Assembly (NCBI GenBank): GCA_018970785.1
Contig: JAGWVR010000003.1
Location: 1-64,000, forward strand
DNA: 64,000 nucleotides
Direction: 5' to 3'
DNA from: Planctomycetota bacterium
GTDB lineage: Bacteria; Planctomycetota; Planctomycetia; Pirellulales; UBA1268
Position 1 is the stretch's first letter. The number at the start of each line of letters is the position of its first letter. The notes under the pieces are model-generated. The model was given only the letters and a program-made list of their open reading frames with translations, made no database searches and was not told where the DNA came from. Positions 25,183-41,865 of the stretch are shown piece by piece. Position numbers and translations under genes: made by a program.

Positions 25183-25725
25183 ATGAGCAAGCTCGTCAAG
25201 AACATGTTGATCGACGACCTGAAGCACCGCCTTCGGGATGTGAACGAGTTGGTCGTCGTGAGCCTTGGCAAACTCGACGCACAAAAAACGACCACCCTGC
25301 GGCAGACGTTGCGGAAGAAGCGGATCCACCTTCAGTTGGTCAAGAACAGCCTCGCGCGGCGGGCGACGTCGGGCACGGTCCTCGCCCCGGCTTTTGAAAA
25401 GACCGAGGGGATGCTGGCCATCGCGTGGGGTGGCGAGGACGTGGTGGATCTGGCGAAGGAACTCGACCGGGTGTCGGGCGTCGCCGACTACCAGGGCTTC
25501 GAGCTTCGCGGAGGAGCGCTCGATGGCGCCAGACTCGGCGCAGCCGACATCAAGACGGTTGCCAAATGGCCGAGCCGGGCCGAACAACTGTCGATCCTGT
25601 CCGGACAGATTTCCTCGCTGGGGGGCTTGCTGGCCGGGCAGGTCGTCTCGGCGGGGGGGCTCCTTGCCGGGCAGATCAAATCGCGGATGGAGGACCTGGA
25701 GAAGGCACCGGCTGGGGGCGAATGA
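25183..25725 (+). CDS. rplJ: Ribosomal protein L10
   Basis: 180 residues. MSKLVKNMLIDDLKHRLRDVNELVVVSLGKLDAQKTTTLRQTLRKKRIHLQLVKNSLARRA is the rRNA-binding domain. The C-terminal helices that dock L7/L12 dimers contain SILSGQISSLGGLLAGQVVSAGGLLAGQIKSR. The order rplJ-rplL is conserved, but a 303-bp gap separates them here. Confidence 0.95.
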   Translation: MSKLVKNMLIDDLKHRLRDVNELVVVSLGKLDAQKTTTLRQTLRKKRIHLQLVKNSLARRATSGTVLAPAFEKTEGMLAIAWGGEDVVDLAKELDRVSGVADYQGFELRGGALDGARLGAADIKTVAKWPSRAEQLSILSGQISSLGGLLAGQVVSAGGLLAGQIKSRMEDLEKAPAGGE

Positions 25726-26028
25726 AATCCAGGGTATCGCCGAGCCGGGTTCAAAAGCACGCCCCAAAACCACCACGCAGGGGGGCTTCCGTTTGGATCC
25801 ACGCGCGGTACGATTTAGGGTTCCCCGCGTCGGGCTCTCGCGGACGCCAGGGTGAACCTCGATCTCGCTTCACGCCGCCGGGCGGTTGACCGAACGGTAG
25901 CGTCAAACGAGCCCAACTGACCATGGCCGGGGCCGACGAGTGGCCATCGGCCTCGACCAATCACGTGTAACCACCACCGTCGCCGGAGCCCTCCTCCGCG
26001 ACTCTTCGTAGGGAAAGGATCGCCGGGT
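25726..26028 (+). other. rplJ-rplL spacer, no gene seen
   Basis: 303 bp, unusually long for rplJ-rplL, which are typically separated by tens of bases. No convincing ORF or hairpin was found. GGAAAGGAT just before the rplL ATG is a strong ribosome-binding site. It may hold an internal promoter or processing site that lets L7/L12 be made in excess over L10. Confidence 0.5.
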
Positions 26029-26457
26029 ATGTCGACCGCTGAAGCAACGCGTGAGTTCTCCAAGGAAACCAAGGAACTCGGTGACCGGATCGTCGCTCTC
26101 ACGCTGAAGGCCGCGAAGGAACTTTCCGACTACCTCGACGAGGTCCACGGGATCAAGCCCGCCGCTGGCGGCGCTGTCATGATGGCGGCACCGGGGGCTG
26201 GTGGGGCGGGCGGGGGCGGCGCTGCGGAAGCCGCCGCCGAGAAGACCGAGTTCGACGTGATTCTCGAGAGCTTCCCTGCCGACGCCAAGATCGGCGTGAT
26301 CAAGGTGGTTCGGGCCGCGACCGGCTTGGGACTCAAGGAAGCCAAGGATCTCGTCGAGGGAGCCCCCGCGAAGGTCAAGGAAGGGATTTCCAAGGCCGAC
26401 GCGGAGAAGCTGAAGAAGGAACTGGAGGAGGCGAAAGCCAAGGTTGCGATCAAGTGA
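26029..26457 (+). CDS. rplL: Ribosomal protein L7/L12
   Basis: 142 residues. The N-terminal dimerisation helices precede an Ala/Gly-rich hinge ([26 protein letters not shown]). The C-terminal domain is [51 protein letters not shown], which recruits elongation factors. The N-terminus is about 15-20 residues longer than usual. Confidence 0.97.
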   Translation: MSTAEATREFSKETKELGDRIVALTLKAAKELSDYLDEVHGIKPAAGGAVMMAAPGAGGAGGGGAAEAAAEKTEFDVILESFPADAKIGVIKVVRAATGLGLKEAKDLVEGAPAKVKEGISKADAEKLKKELEEAKAKVAIK

Positions 26458-26882
26458 CTCGTTCCGATCGGGCGACGATCCGGAGCGATTGTCCGTTTGG
26501 CTTTGAGACTCGCTGAAAGTTCGATTTTGGACGCACGACCGCCGCACGGTATCATTTTTGCTGCCGTCGGCTCCGGGTGTCCTGTCAGCCCCCCCCCGTT
26601 TCGTCCCCTCCGGCCGAACCGGCACGTTCGACCACCTTGCCACCGCGAGCGCTCGGCTGCGATCCAGCTGGCTTCGTGAACGGTTCGGTGACCGTCCGTT
26701 GCAGGCCTCGGTTGCTCCACTGTTCACCGTCCGGCTTCTCTCCGGGATCGCCAAAAGTGCCCCTCGGTCGCCTGCATGCTGGGCTTCCGCGGAGTTTCCG
26801 TGGCGCATCCGGGAACCGTCGCCGACGGTGGCATGCTGGTTGGTGAATCCTTCCTCTTCCGTCCCCCGGGAGTGATCCGCTC
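26458..26882 (+). other. rplL-rpoB spacer (leader of rpoBC)
   Basis: 425 bp without a credible gene. It contains the promoter-like element at 26527-26555, so the mRNA leader of rpoBC would be about 320 nt. The track ORFs here overlap each other in all frames and have no family features. Confidence 0.6.
26527..26555 (+). promoter_or_regulatory. Candidate sigma70 promoter upstream of rpoB
   Basis: TTGGAC, exactly 17 bp, TATCAT. Both hexamers differ from consensus at one or two positions. It lies about 70 bp after rplL and about 330 bp before the rpoB start. This is one of the best promoter matches seen in the window. Confidence 0.55.
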
Positions 26883-30635
<3,753 letters not shown>

Positions 30636-30707
30636 CGTCGTCCCGATCATCGACCCGCTGCCGCACCCGGTCGGCGGCGGACACCGTCGTCCCGAAGGAG
30701 AAGTCTC

Positions 30708-35015
<4,308 letters not shown>

Positions 35016-35188
35016 CCGCGGTCGCCAGACCGGGCGAGTGCGGTGGCATCGTGCCGGTCGTGACGGGTGGCACGATCGTCGCGAACGTGTCGGGTAGCCT
35101 GTTCGGACGGCACTGTTGTCGTGTTCGTCGCCGTGGCGGTTCGATGTTTCCGAAGGTAGGGTTGGCCTGCCTTCAGGAGCATCTCCCC

Positions 35189-36145
35189 ATGCGTCGGATC
35201 CACACCGGCCAGCTCTCAGCGGGTTGCCAGCGCGACCGAAGATCACACGGAGTGGTCGGCCCCCCGCCGATCGCGACGGCGTTCGCCAGCTATGTGCTGT
35301 TCGGCGTCCTCGTCGCGGCGACCACTTGGCCCTCGATCGGTGTGGCCCAATCGGCTCCCTACAACCCGTATGCCGATTCTCAGGATTCCAAGCCTCCGGT
35401 GGCGGCCGACGGCACCCTCCACTGGGGAACCTTTTACAAGTCGGCGGAGTTGCAACAGGCCTACCAGCGTTTGTGGAATCTCGGGGCCTGCCGGGGGACC
35501 AACAAGGCGATCACGGTACCCGTCGAGAACAACCGCCTTGCCGTCGACGGCCTTCCCGAGACGACGCTGACCGGGGTCGTGCGGGGGGTCCAAGGCCGGA
35601 TCGGTGGCGGCATGATCGCCTTCGTCGACCCGACCGTCGAAGATCCCAGCCTCGCCGTGCGCGTCGCCGTCCTCCACCCGGCCGGTGTCTCCCGGCTGTC
35701 GATCCGCGGTGACGCCGACGCCACCGTGCTCCGCACCGGCCTGACGGTCCGTTGCCGTGCCACGGTCGATCGGCAGGGCAAGGCGATCGGCCCTGTCGAG
35801 ACCGTCGACATCGTCACCCCACCCGTCGGATTCCGTCCCGACGCGATCCGTCCCGACACGCCGGGGACGATCATCGGCACCGTGACCCGCATCACCGCCG
35901 ATAGCGTCATCCTCCGCGTCGACGCCGGGTCGATCCGGCGCGTCGTGATTCCCCTCACCGCCGGCCTGCGGGTCTCCGTCGATTGCGCGGAACTGGACCT
36001 GGCGTCGGCCGGGGACACCGTGGAGATCAAGGGCCGACTGTGGACCGGCACCGGGTGCCTGGCCGGTGGCACCGTGTTCGCGTCGGACGTGACCATCGTC
36101 AAACCCGAGCGGCTGGGAACGGTGGGTGTGGCACGGTCGCCATGA
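35189..36145 (+). CDS. Exported hypothetical protein
   Basis: 318 residues, not assigned to a family. The N-terminus MRRIHTGQLSAGCQRDRRSHG is long and basic, followed by a hydrophobic segment (TAFASYVLFGVLVAATTWPSIGVAQ) that looks like a signal peptide. The mature part has GTFYKSAELQQAYQRLWNLGACRGTNKAITVPVENN and then beta-rich repeats (GTIIGTVTRITADSVILRVD and AGDTVEIKGRLWTGTG) that suggest OB-like or SH3-like barrels. The ATG is preceded by AGGAGCATCTCCCC. Confidence 0.6.
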   Translation: MRRIHTGQLSAGCQRDRRSHGVVGPPPIATAFASYVLFGVLVAATTWPSIGVAQSAPYNPYADSQDSKPPVAADGTLHWGTFYKSAELQQAYQRLWNLGACRGTNKAITVPVENNRLAVDGLPETTLTGVVRGVQGRIGGGMIAFVDPTVEDPSLAVRVAVLHPAGVSRLSIRGDADATVLRTGLTVRCRATVDRQGKAIGPVETVDIVTPPVGFRPDAIRPDTPGTIIGTVTRITADSVILRVDAGSIRRVVIPLTAGLRVSVDCAELDLASAGDTVEIKGRLWTGTGCLAGGTVFASDVTIVKPERLGTVGVARSP

Positions 36146-36219
36146 GCCTGCCTCGACGATCATTCCAACCGCTGGCGTGAGGCCCAACCGGTCCGGTAGA
36201 TTCCTCGGTGGAAGCTGCA

Positions 36220-36237
36220 GCCGCACTGCCGTGCGGC
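36220..36237 (+). other. Perfect 7-bp hairpin at the CHAD gene start
   Basis: GCCGCAC TGCC GTGCGGC ends three bases before the ATG at 36241. It could limit translation initiation if that ATG is used. This is a pattern observation only. Confidence 0.3.
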
Positions 36238-36240
36238 GCG

Positions 36241-37182
36241 ATGCCGCCCGACCGGGATCGGATCATGGTGGGGACCGAACTGGGGTCACCGACTCGCTCC
36301 CGCTGGCGACGATTCCAGGGGGGGGCCCGCCGGATCCTCGAGCAGGGGCTACGGTCGATCGTCCAGTTGCTCGCCGACATCGATCACGGTCGCACTGACC
36401 CCGACCGAATCCATGACCTGCGGGTGGCTGCCCGCCGGTCACTCGCCCACTTGAGCCTTCTCCGCGATGTCCTTCCGGGTCGTCCCCGCCGCTGGTTCAG
36501 GAGGCGACTGCGCCTTCTCCACCGTGTCGCTGCCCGGGTGCGCGATTTGGACATCGTCGCTGCCCGGATCGGCGGGTACCGGAGCGTAGCCGGCTCCCGG
36601 TGTGGGCGTCGCCTCCTGGCGAAGCTCGTCGCGTCGCGCCGTGCCGCCGAACGCCGGCTGCGTCGGTTGGCGGTGCTGACCGGAGCCAGCGGATGGGAGG
36701 AGCGCGTCGGGCGGCTGTGCGCGCCCCTCCGCCACACCGACGTGCAGCGCTGCTGGCAGCACCGCGTCCGGGGACGGCTCGAGAGGGTGATCGACCGTTT
36801 TCGCCGGGCCGGGCGGCGACGGTGCCGCGGCGAAGCCGAGATCCATGGCTTGCGGATCGCAGGCAAGAAGCTCCGCTATCACCTCGACGCCTTCGCCACC
36901 TTGCTGCCGAACCAGGCTGTCAACGCGAGTCGGGATTCCCTTCACGAACTCCAGGATCGGCTCGGGGCGTGTACCGACCGTGCCGCGTCTGCCCGTACGA
37001 TGCGGCAACTGCAGCGTGCGGCATCCGCCAGGCGCGAGCGTCGCGGGTGGCGGCGTTGCCGCCACGCCGAACAGGCGGCGGCACGGCGTGCGCGACGAGC
37101 GTTCACCGCCTGGTGGGATCGAGACCGGCGCCGGACGTTCCGGCGACATTGCCGCGAGCTCCTCGGAAACACCCTGCCATGA
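36241..37182 (+). CDS. CHAD-domain protein
   Basis: 313 residues, very Arg-rich. The CHAD signature is present twice in degenerate form: IHDLRVAARRSLAHLSLLRDVLPGRPRRWFRRRLRLLHRVAARVRDLDIV and IHGLRIAGKKLRYHLDAFATLLPN followed by LHELQDRLGACTDRA. CHAD helical bundles bind polyphosphate and localise to polyphosphate granules. No CYTH domain is attached. Starts at 36208 (GTG), 36241 or 36265 (ATG) are all possible; none has a strong ribosome-binding site. The stop codon overlaps the start of the next gene as ATGA. Confidence 0.82.
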   Translation: MPPDRDRIMVGTELGSPTRSRWRRFQGGARRILEQGLRSIVQLLADIDHGRTDPDRIHDLRVAARRSLAHLSLLRDVLPGRPRRWFRRRLRLLHRVAARVRDLDIVAARIGGYRSVAGSRCGRRLLAKLVASRRAAERRLRRLAVLTGASGWEERVGRLCAPLRHTDVQRCWQHRVRGRLERVIDRFRRAGRRRCRGEAEIHGLRIAGKKLRYHLDAFATLLPNQAVNASRDSLHELQDRLGACTDRAASARTMRQLQRAASARRERRGWRRCRHAEQAAARRARRAFTAWWDRDRRRTFRRHCRELLGNTLP

Positions 37183-38366
37183 ATGGCCGTAACACGCACG
37201 CCGTCGAGCGCACGCCCCCTTCGTCACTCATCGTCGCCATCGGTCTCGGCCTCCTCGCGGCGGTCGCCCTATGGATGGTCTGCCGCGCCATCGCCCCTCC
37301 CACGACGGCACGATCGTCCCTCGCTCGCACGACGACCTCACCGGCCGTGGCGTCGGCCCCGACGTCGGCGGCCTTCGCCGCCACCGCCCCGGCCACGCCG
37401 GCGCCCCCCGCGATCGAGGCCGATCGGATCGCCGGGATGGTGTGGATTGCAGGTGGCGAATTCTCGATGGGTTGTGCCGACCCGCGCGGCCTCCCCGAAG
37501 GGGGGCGCGAGGCGATGGACGACGCGCGGCCGATCCATCGGGTCAAGGTCGACGGGTTCTTCATGGATCGGACCGAGGTGACCAACCGCCAATTCGCCGC
37601 CTTCACCGCCGCGACGGGCTACGTCACCGTCGCTGAAAAGCCACCGCGGGCCGAGGACTTTCCCGGGGCCCCGCCGGAAAACCTCGTCGCCGGGTCGATC
37701 GTCTTCACGCCCCCGGATGAACCGGTGCCTCTCGACACCCATTACCGGTGGTGGAACTACGTTCCAGGGGCAGATTGGCGCCATCCGTTCGGCCCGGGCA
37801 GCAGCATCGACGGCGAGGAGGACCGGCCTGTCGTGCACGTCGCCTATGCCGACGCCGAAGCCTACGCCCGGTGGGCGGGCAAGCGCCTGCCGACCGAGGC
37901 GGAGTGGGAGTTCGCCGCCCGTGGCGGCCAGAGCGGCGCGCCGTACCCATGGGGTGATGCCTTCCGCCCCGAGGGACGGTGGATGGCCAACACCTGGCAG
38001 GGACGTTTTCCGTACGACAACAGCGCGGCGGACGGCTTCGCCGGGATCGCGCCCGTGGGTCGGTTTCCCGCCAACGAGTACGGTCTCCACGACATGTCGG
38101 GGAACGTCTGGGAATGGTGTGCCGACTGGTACCGCCCCGACACGTACCGGAACGACGCGGCCCGCGGCACCGTCGTCAACCCGGCCGGTCCCGATGACAG
38201 CCACGACCCACAGGAACCGGGCCAGGCCAAGCGGGTGCTCCGTGGCGGGTCGTTCCTCTGCACCGACCAGTACTGTTCCCGGTACATCGTCGGCACCCGT
38301 GGCAAGGCCGAGGTCTCGTCCGGGTGCAATCACATCGGTTTTCGCTGCGTCCTCTCACCGCGCTGA
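37179..38366 (+). CDS. Formylglycine-generating enzyme (sulfatase-activating)
   Basis: 395 residues. There is an N-terminal membrane anchor (SLIVAIGLGLLAAVALWMVCRAIA) and an Ala/Pro/Thr linker. The FGE fold runs from MVWIAGGEFSMGCADPRG through DGFFMDRTEVTNRQFAAF, KRLPTEAEWEFAARGG and HDMSGNVWEWCADWY to RVLRGGSFLCTDQYCSRY and HIGFRCVL. The Cys-x4-Cys pair in LCTDQYC matches the copper-binding catalytic cysteines of true FGE. It converts a sulfatase active-site Cys to formylglycine. No sulfatase lies in the window. It is translationally coupled to the CHAD gene (ATGA). Confidence 0.92.
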   Translation: MNGRNTHAVERTPPSSLIVAIGLGLLAAVALWMVCRAIAPPTTARSSLARTTTSPAVASAPTSAAFAATAPATPAPPAIEADRIAGMVWIAGGEFSMGCADPRGLPEGGREAMDDARPIHRVKVDGFFMDRTEVTNRQFAAFTAATGYVTVAEKPPRAEDFPGAPPENLVAGSIVFTPPDEPVPLDTHYRWWNYVPGADWRHPFGPGSSIDGEEDRPVVHVAYADAEAYARWAGKRLPTEAEWEFAARGGQSGAPYPWGDAFRPEGRWMANTWQGRFPYDNSAADGFAGIAPVGRFPANEYGLHDMSGNVWEWCADWYRPDTYRNDAARGTVVNPAGPDDSHDPQEPGQAKRVLRGGSFLCTDQYCSRYIVGTRGKAEVSSGCNHIGFRCVLSPR

Positions 38367-38410
38367 ACAGCGGATTTCACCGCCGGTCACGATGCCCACC
38401 CGTTCACGCC

Positions 38411-40219
38411 TCAAGGCCGCCGCATCCGGGTGCGCAGGTCGCGGAGGGAGAGCGTGTTGACCACGTCGCCGGCCGCGCATCCCGCACGCCTGGCCTGGAG
38501 AATCCCGCAGCGGAGATTGTCGAGGCCGGACACTGCATGGGCGTCGGTGGACACCACCAACCCGACCCCTGCATCGCGGGCCGCCGCGGCATGACGGTCA
38601 TCGAGATCGAGTCGCCACGGATTGGCATTGATCTCCAGGAAGGTACCGGTGCGCGCCGCCGCGGCGATCACGGCCTCGATGTCGACGTCGTAGGCCGGAC
38701 GGCGATTGATCAACCGCCCCGTGGGATGGCCGATGACACTGACCCACGGATTCCCGATCGCCTCGATGATCCGCGCGGTGATCCGGTCGCGTGATTGCTG
38801 CTGGCCGTAGTGGAGGCTCGCGACGACCCAGTCGGCACGGGCGAGGACGTCGTCGGGCAGGTCGAGCCCGCCCTGCTCGAGCATGTCGACCTCGACCCCC
38901 TTGAGAATCACCGTGGCGGAAGGGTCGGCATCGCGCAGCGACGCGTTGAGCGCGTCGATCTCCTCCCACTGCGCCAGCAGCCGTTCCGGACCGAGCCCCC
39001 GGGCCATCGCCACCCGCGGCCCATGGTCGGTGATCGCGATGTACTCCAAGCCACGGGCGATCGCTCCCCGCGCCATTTCGACCAGCGTGGCTTCGCCGTC
39101 GGAAGCCGTGGTGTGCATGTGGAGATCACCGCGGATGTCCCCGACGGTGACCAGACGTGGAACGCCCAACGCCTCCGCCCGCGCGACGGTCCCGGGCCCC
39201 TCGCGCAGTTCGGGAGGGATCCAGGGCAGGCCGCACAGCGCGTAGATCGCTGCTTCGTCGTGCGCCGCAGGGCAGGGCCGGAGGGCATCCGTACCGACCG
39301 CGTGGATACCGTCGGTCGCCAATTCGAAACCACGCTGGCGGGCGCGCTCGGAGAGCTCACCGACGTGCTCGGCCGAACCGGTGCGGGTGATCGACGCCGC
39401 GGCGAAGGCATCGTCGGCGACGACTGTGAGGCGGATCTCAATGTCGCGGGGCCCGCGCACATGCGCCGTCGTGGCGCCACGGTCGACGAGGGTCGTCACC
39501 TCCGGCCAGGAGAGGAACCGGTCGAGGATGGCGGCAGGTGCCTCACCCGATGCGAGGAGGTCGACGTTCCCCACGGTCTCCCGTCCACGCCGAACGCTCC
39601 CCACCGCCGCCGTCCGCACGACGTCGGGGCACTGCTCCAGCCACGAGCACACCCGGGCTGCGATCGCGTCGGCGTCGCGCCACAGCATTCGCTTCGTGTC
39701 CGGATCGAGAGCGAAGGACAGGCTGCGGAGCAGGGCGGCTTGCGTCTTGTCACCGAATCCCTTGAGGGCAGCGACGCGTCCCTCGCGACAGGCCCGGGCG
39801 GTTTCCTCGAGGGACCCGACACCGAGTGCCTCGACGATCACCCGGGCCTTCTTCGGACCGAGTCCCGGCACGCGAACCAGAGCGACCGCCACGGGCGGAA
39901 CCCGCGAGCGCAGCTCGTCGAGGATGGGCAGGCGACCGGCGTCGGCGAGGGTGCCGATCTTGTCCGCCAAGTCGGTGCCGATGCCGGGGAGTCCGGCGAG
40001 GGGGTCACGTCCCGAGCGACGTGCCGACGCAATCTCCTCACCGAGCCCCGAAATCGTATCGGCTGCCGCGCGGTACGCGCGGCAGCGGAACGGGTTGTCT
40101 CCGAGGTACTCAAGCAGCAGCGCGATCTCTTCGAGCGCCGCCACGATCGCTTCGTTGGTCACGGCTTCGGCGACCCCAGAGGACGCCGCCCCCGGCCACG
40201 CTCGTCGCGCCTCGCCCAC
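38411..40219 (-). CDS. PolX-family protein (HhH, nucleotidyltransferase, PHP) with altered polymerase residues
   Basis: About 602 residues from the GTG at 40219; a GTG at TNEAIVAALEEIA about 20 residues in is an alternative. N-terminal HhH/8-kDa domain: YLGDNPFRCRAYRAAADTI, GLPGIGTDLADKI, VPGLGPKKARVI. The nucleotidyltransferase motif reads GSVRRGRETVGNVDLLAS, where the family has GD(I/L)D. The third carboxylate position reads DIEIR, where Asp is usual. The C-terminal PHP phosphoesterase is intact: GDLHMHTTASDG, ITDHGPR, GVEVDML, ASLHYGQQQ, IGHPTGRLI, EINANP and STDAHA. The 3'-5' exonuclease/phosphoesterase activity is likely kept, with weakened or lost gap-filling synthesis. Probable DNA-repair protein. 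Confidence 0.85.
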   Translation of the reverse strand: MGEARRAWPGAASSGVAEAVTNEAIVAALEEIALLLEYLGDNPFRCRAYRAAADTISGLGEEIASARRSGRDPLAGLPGIGTDLADKIGTLADAGRLPILDELRSRVPPVAVALVRVPGLGPKKARVIVEALGVGSLEETARACREGRVAALKGFGDKTQAALLRSLSFALDPDTKRMLWRDADAIAARVCSWLEQCPDVVRTAAVGSVRRGRETVGNVDLLASGEAPAAILDRFLSWPEVTTLVDRGATTAHVRGPRDIEIRLTVVADDAFAAASITRTGSAEHVGELSERARQRGFELATDGIHAVGTDALRPCPAAHDEAAIYALCGLPWIPPELREGPGTVARAEALGVPRLVTVGDIRGDLHMHTTASDGEATLVEMARGAIARGLEYIAITDHGPRVAMARGLGPERLLAQWEEIDALNASLRDADPSATVILKGVEVDMLEQGGLDLPDDVLARADWVVASLHYGQQQSRDRITARIIEAIGNPWVSVIGHPTGRLINRRPAYDVDIEAVIAAAARTGTFLEINANPWRLDLDDRHAAAARDAGVGLVVSTDAHAVSGLDNLRCGILQARRAGCAAGDVVNTLSLRDLRTRMRRP

Positions 40220-40314
40220 CGGGAGAGGGCGAAACCGTGCATCGAAATACGTCGTGGATCACCCGTGGGACGGCCCCTTCAGCCTACCTGCAACCCCGTG
40301 CCGGGACCTTCGAC

Positions 40315-41526
40315 TCACGGCTGCGGGATGCCGCGGGCGAGCCTGGCGGGGAGTGCGGTCCGTGGATAGGAAGCAGCGGCGTCGGGGAGCCCGCCGACGG
40401 GCGTGACAGGGGACAGCGAAGTCGTATGGCCGGTCGGCTCGAGCAATCGGGGAAACGCGCCCGTGTTCGCTGCCGGGCCCGTGCCCTGCAGGATCGGCAT
40501 CGTGGCCCCGGTTCCAGCACCACCGCCAGCCCCGTTGGCGTTCACTCCGGGAGCAGTTGGGGCCGGCGTCGATGGCGGCGTCGATGGGACAGGGCTGGAA
40601 GGCGTCACCGGAACGAGTGGTTTGCCGGCGTCACGGGTGGTTCCCCCCGGGGAGGCGGTGCCGGACAGATCCGGAATGGGCCGCAGTGCCGGGGTCGGGG
40701 TCAGTGCCGGAGGCGCCGTCGGCTGCGGCGTGAGCGCCGCTCCCTGGGGGACGGCGAACGTTCCCGACTGGGGCACGATCTGCGGCTGGAACGTCGGCGG
40801 CGGGACCGCCGGCACCGTGCCGCCAGGGGCCACCGCGGAGGGTGTCAGCGCCGGCGCGGCGATGCTCGACTGTCCGGGAATGAGTTGATTGGGGATATCC
40901 GCGCCGGCCGATCCCCAGGCTTGCGGCGAGGTCTGCAACGGCGCCGCAAACGGACTCACGGCGGCGCCCGCCGGCCCGGGCACCACAGTCGACGAGGGCA
41001 CGGTTCCCGGCACCGGCTGTGACACCATTGGTTGGGTCCCGATCGGTTGGCCCGTGCCCGGCTGGACTTGGACGTACTTCGTCGAATACACCGCCCGGTA
41101 TTGGGTGACCGGAACGTTGACGGCCTGTTGGACGTATTGCGTGACCTCCTGCATGCACTCCCGGGGGCATCCGGTGCAGGGATCGATCTCGGTCGACGGC
41201 TTGTAGGTGGTCACGGGAACGCACTGGTACTGCGTCCGGTACGTCGTCTCGGGCACGTAGCTGACCTGTTGGACCGGCACCATCATCGGCGGAGTGGGCG
41301 CGGGTACGGGCACCGGAGCGACCGCGTAAGGCTGGGGCGCCATCATCGCGGGAGCGGCGACCGGGGCGACCGGGGCGACTGCGTACGCCACCGGAGCCCG
41401 GCGGAAGCAACTCGCACACCCGGCGAACAGGTCGTTGAGGCAGCACTGGGCCAGCGCGGTCGGGGACTCCGTCGACCAGACCACGATCACCACTGCCAAC
41501 ACACCAGCGACGCGTCGGGCGTTCAT
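40315..41526 (-). CDS. Secreted Pro/Ala-rich planctomycete protein
   Basis: 403 residues with a signal peptide (VLAVVIVVWSTESPTALAQCC). Near the N-terminus are CCLNDLFAGCASCFRR and Tyr/Val-rich repeats (QQVSYVPETTYRTQYQCVPVTTYKPSTEIDPCTGCPRECMQEVTQYVQQAVNVPVTQYRAVYSTKYVQVQPG). The last 250 residues are low-complexity Pro/Thr/Ala. Similar Cys- and YxP-containing proteins are widespread in Planctomycetota and may belong to the cell wall or stalk matrix. Function unknown. GAGGAG is upstream of the ATG. Confidence 0.75.
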   Translation of the reverse strand: MNARRVAGVLAVVIVVWSTESPTALAQCCLNDLFAGCASCFRRAPVAYAVAPVAPVAAPAMMAPQPYAVAPVPVPAPTPPMMVPVQQVSYVPETTYRTQYQCVPVTTYKPSTEIDPCTGCPRECMQEVTQYVQQAVNVPVTQYRAVYSTKYVQVQPGTGQPIGTQPMVSQPVPGTVPSSTVVPGPAGAAVSPFAAPLQTSPQAWGSAGADIPNQLIPGQSSIAAPALTPSAVAPGGTVPAVPPPTFQPQIVPQSGTFAVPQGAALTPQPTAPPALTPTPALRPIPDLSGTASPGGTTRDAGKPLVPVTPSSPVPSTPPSTPAPTAPGVNANGAGGGAGTGATMPILQGTGPAANTGAFPRLLEPTGHTTSLSPVTPVGGLPDAAASYPRTALPARLARGIPQP

Positions 41527-41865
41527 CGAAGGCTCCTCGTGAGGCGACCCATGGACGGTGGTCCAGGGTCACGCTTCTCCAAGAGCCTAGGTTGGTTTCC
41601 CGGTCGATCGCGGCGAAAAGTGACTCGCTGGAAGCCCAGTTTCTTTTTTCACCACGGCACGACCCGCGCGACCGGCACGACCGGCACGACGTGCCCCACG
41701 GCACGTCCCGAAGCCGGTCATGGCGAGCCGTCTGCTCCAGGGGCAAGCGCGGTTTTTGCGCGTCGAATCCCGACCACACAGTCCACAACTTGCCCCGGGG
41801 GCGCGAGTCTGCATGGCCCTCCGCCGGAAATCCCGAGCGCCCGCACACCGGACCGCTCGAGCCGC
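41527..41865 (+). other. Spacer between the secreted protein and alpha-CTD-like genes
   Basis: 339 bp without a credible gene. A short tandem GC repeat (CGACCGGCACGACCGGCACGACGTGCC) and a TTCTTTTTTC tract occur near 41640-41695. Both flanking genes read to the left, so this should hold the secreted protein's promoter and the alpha-CTD gene's 3' end. Confidence 0.5.

Noticed and set aside
38260-38366. DGR variable region in the second FGE gene.
   Set aside because: The segment keeps the catalytic Cys-x4-Cys pair and does not show the clustered NNC codon pattern; it is a true enzyme.
40000-40200. Alternative N-terminal start of the PolX-like gene.
   Set aside because: A GTG about 20 residues downstream (TNEAIVAALEEIA) could be the true start; not decisive without homologues, so the longer frame is kept and noted.
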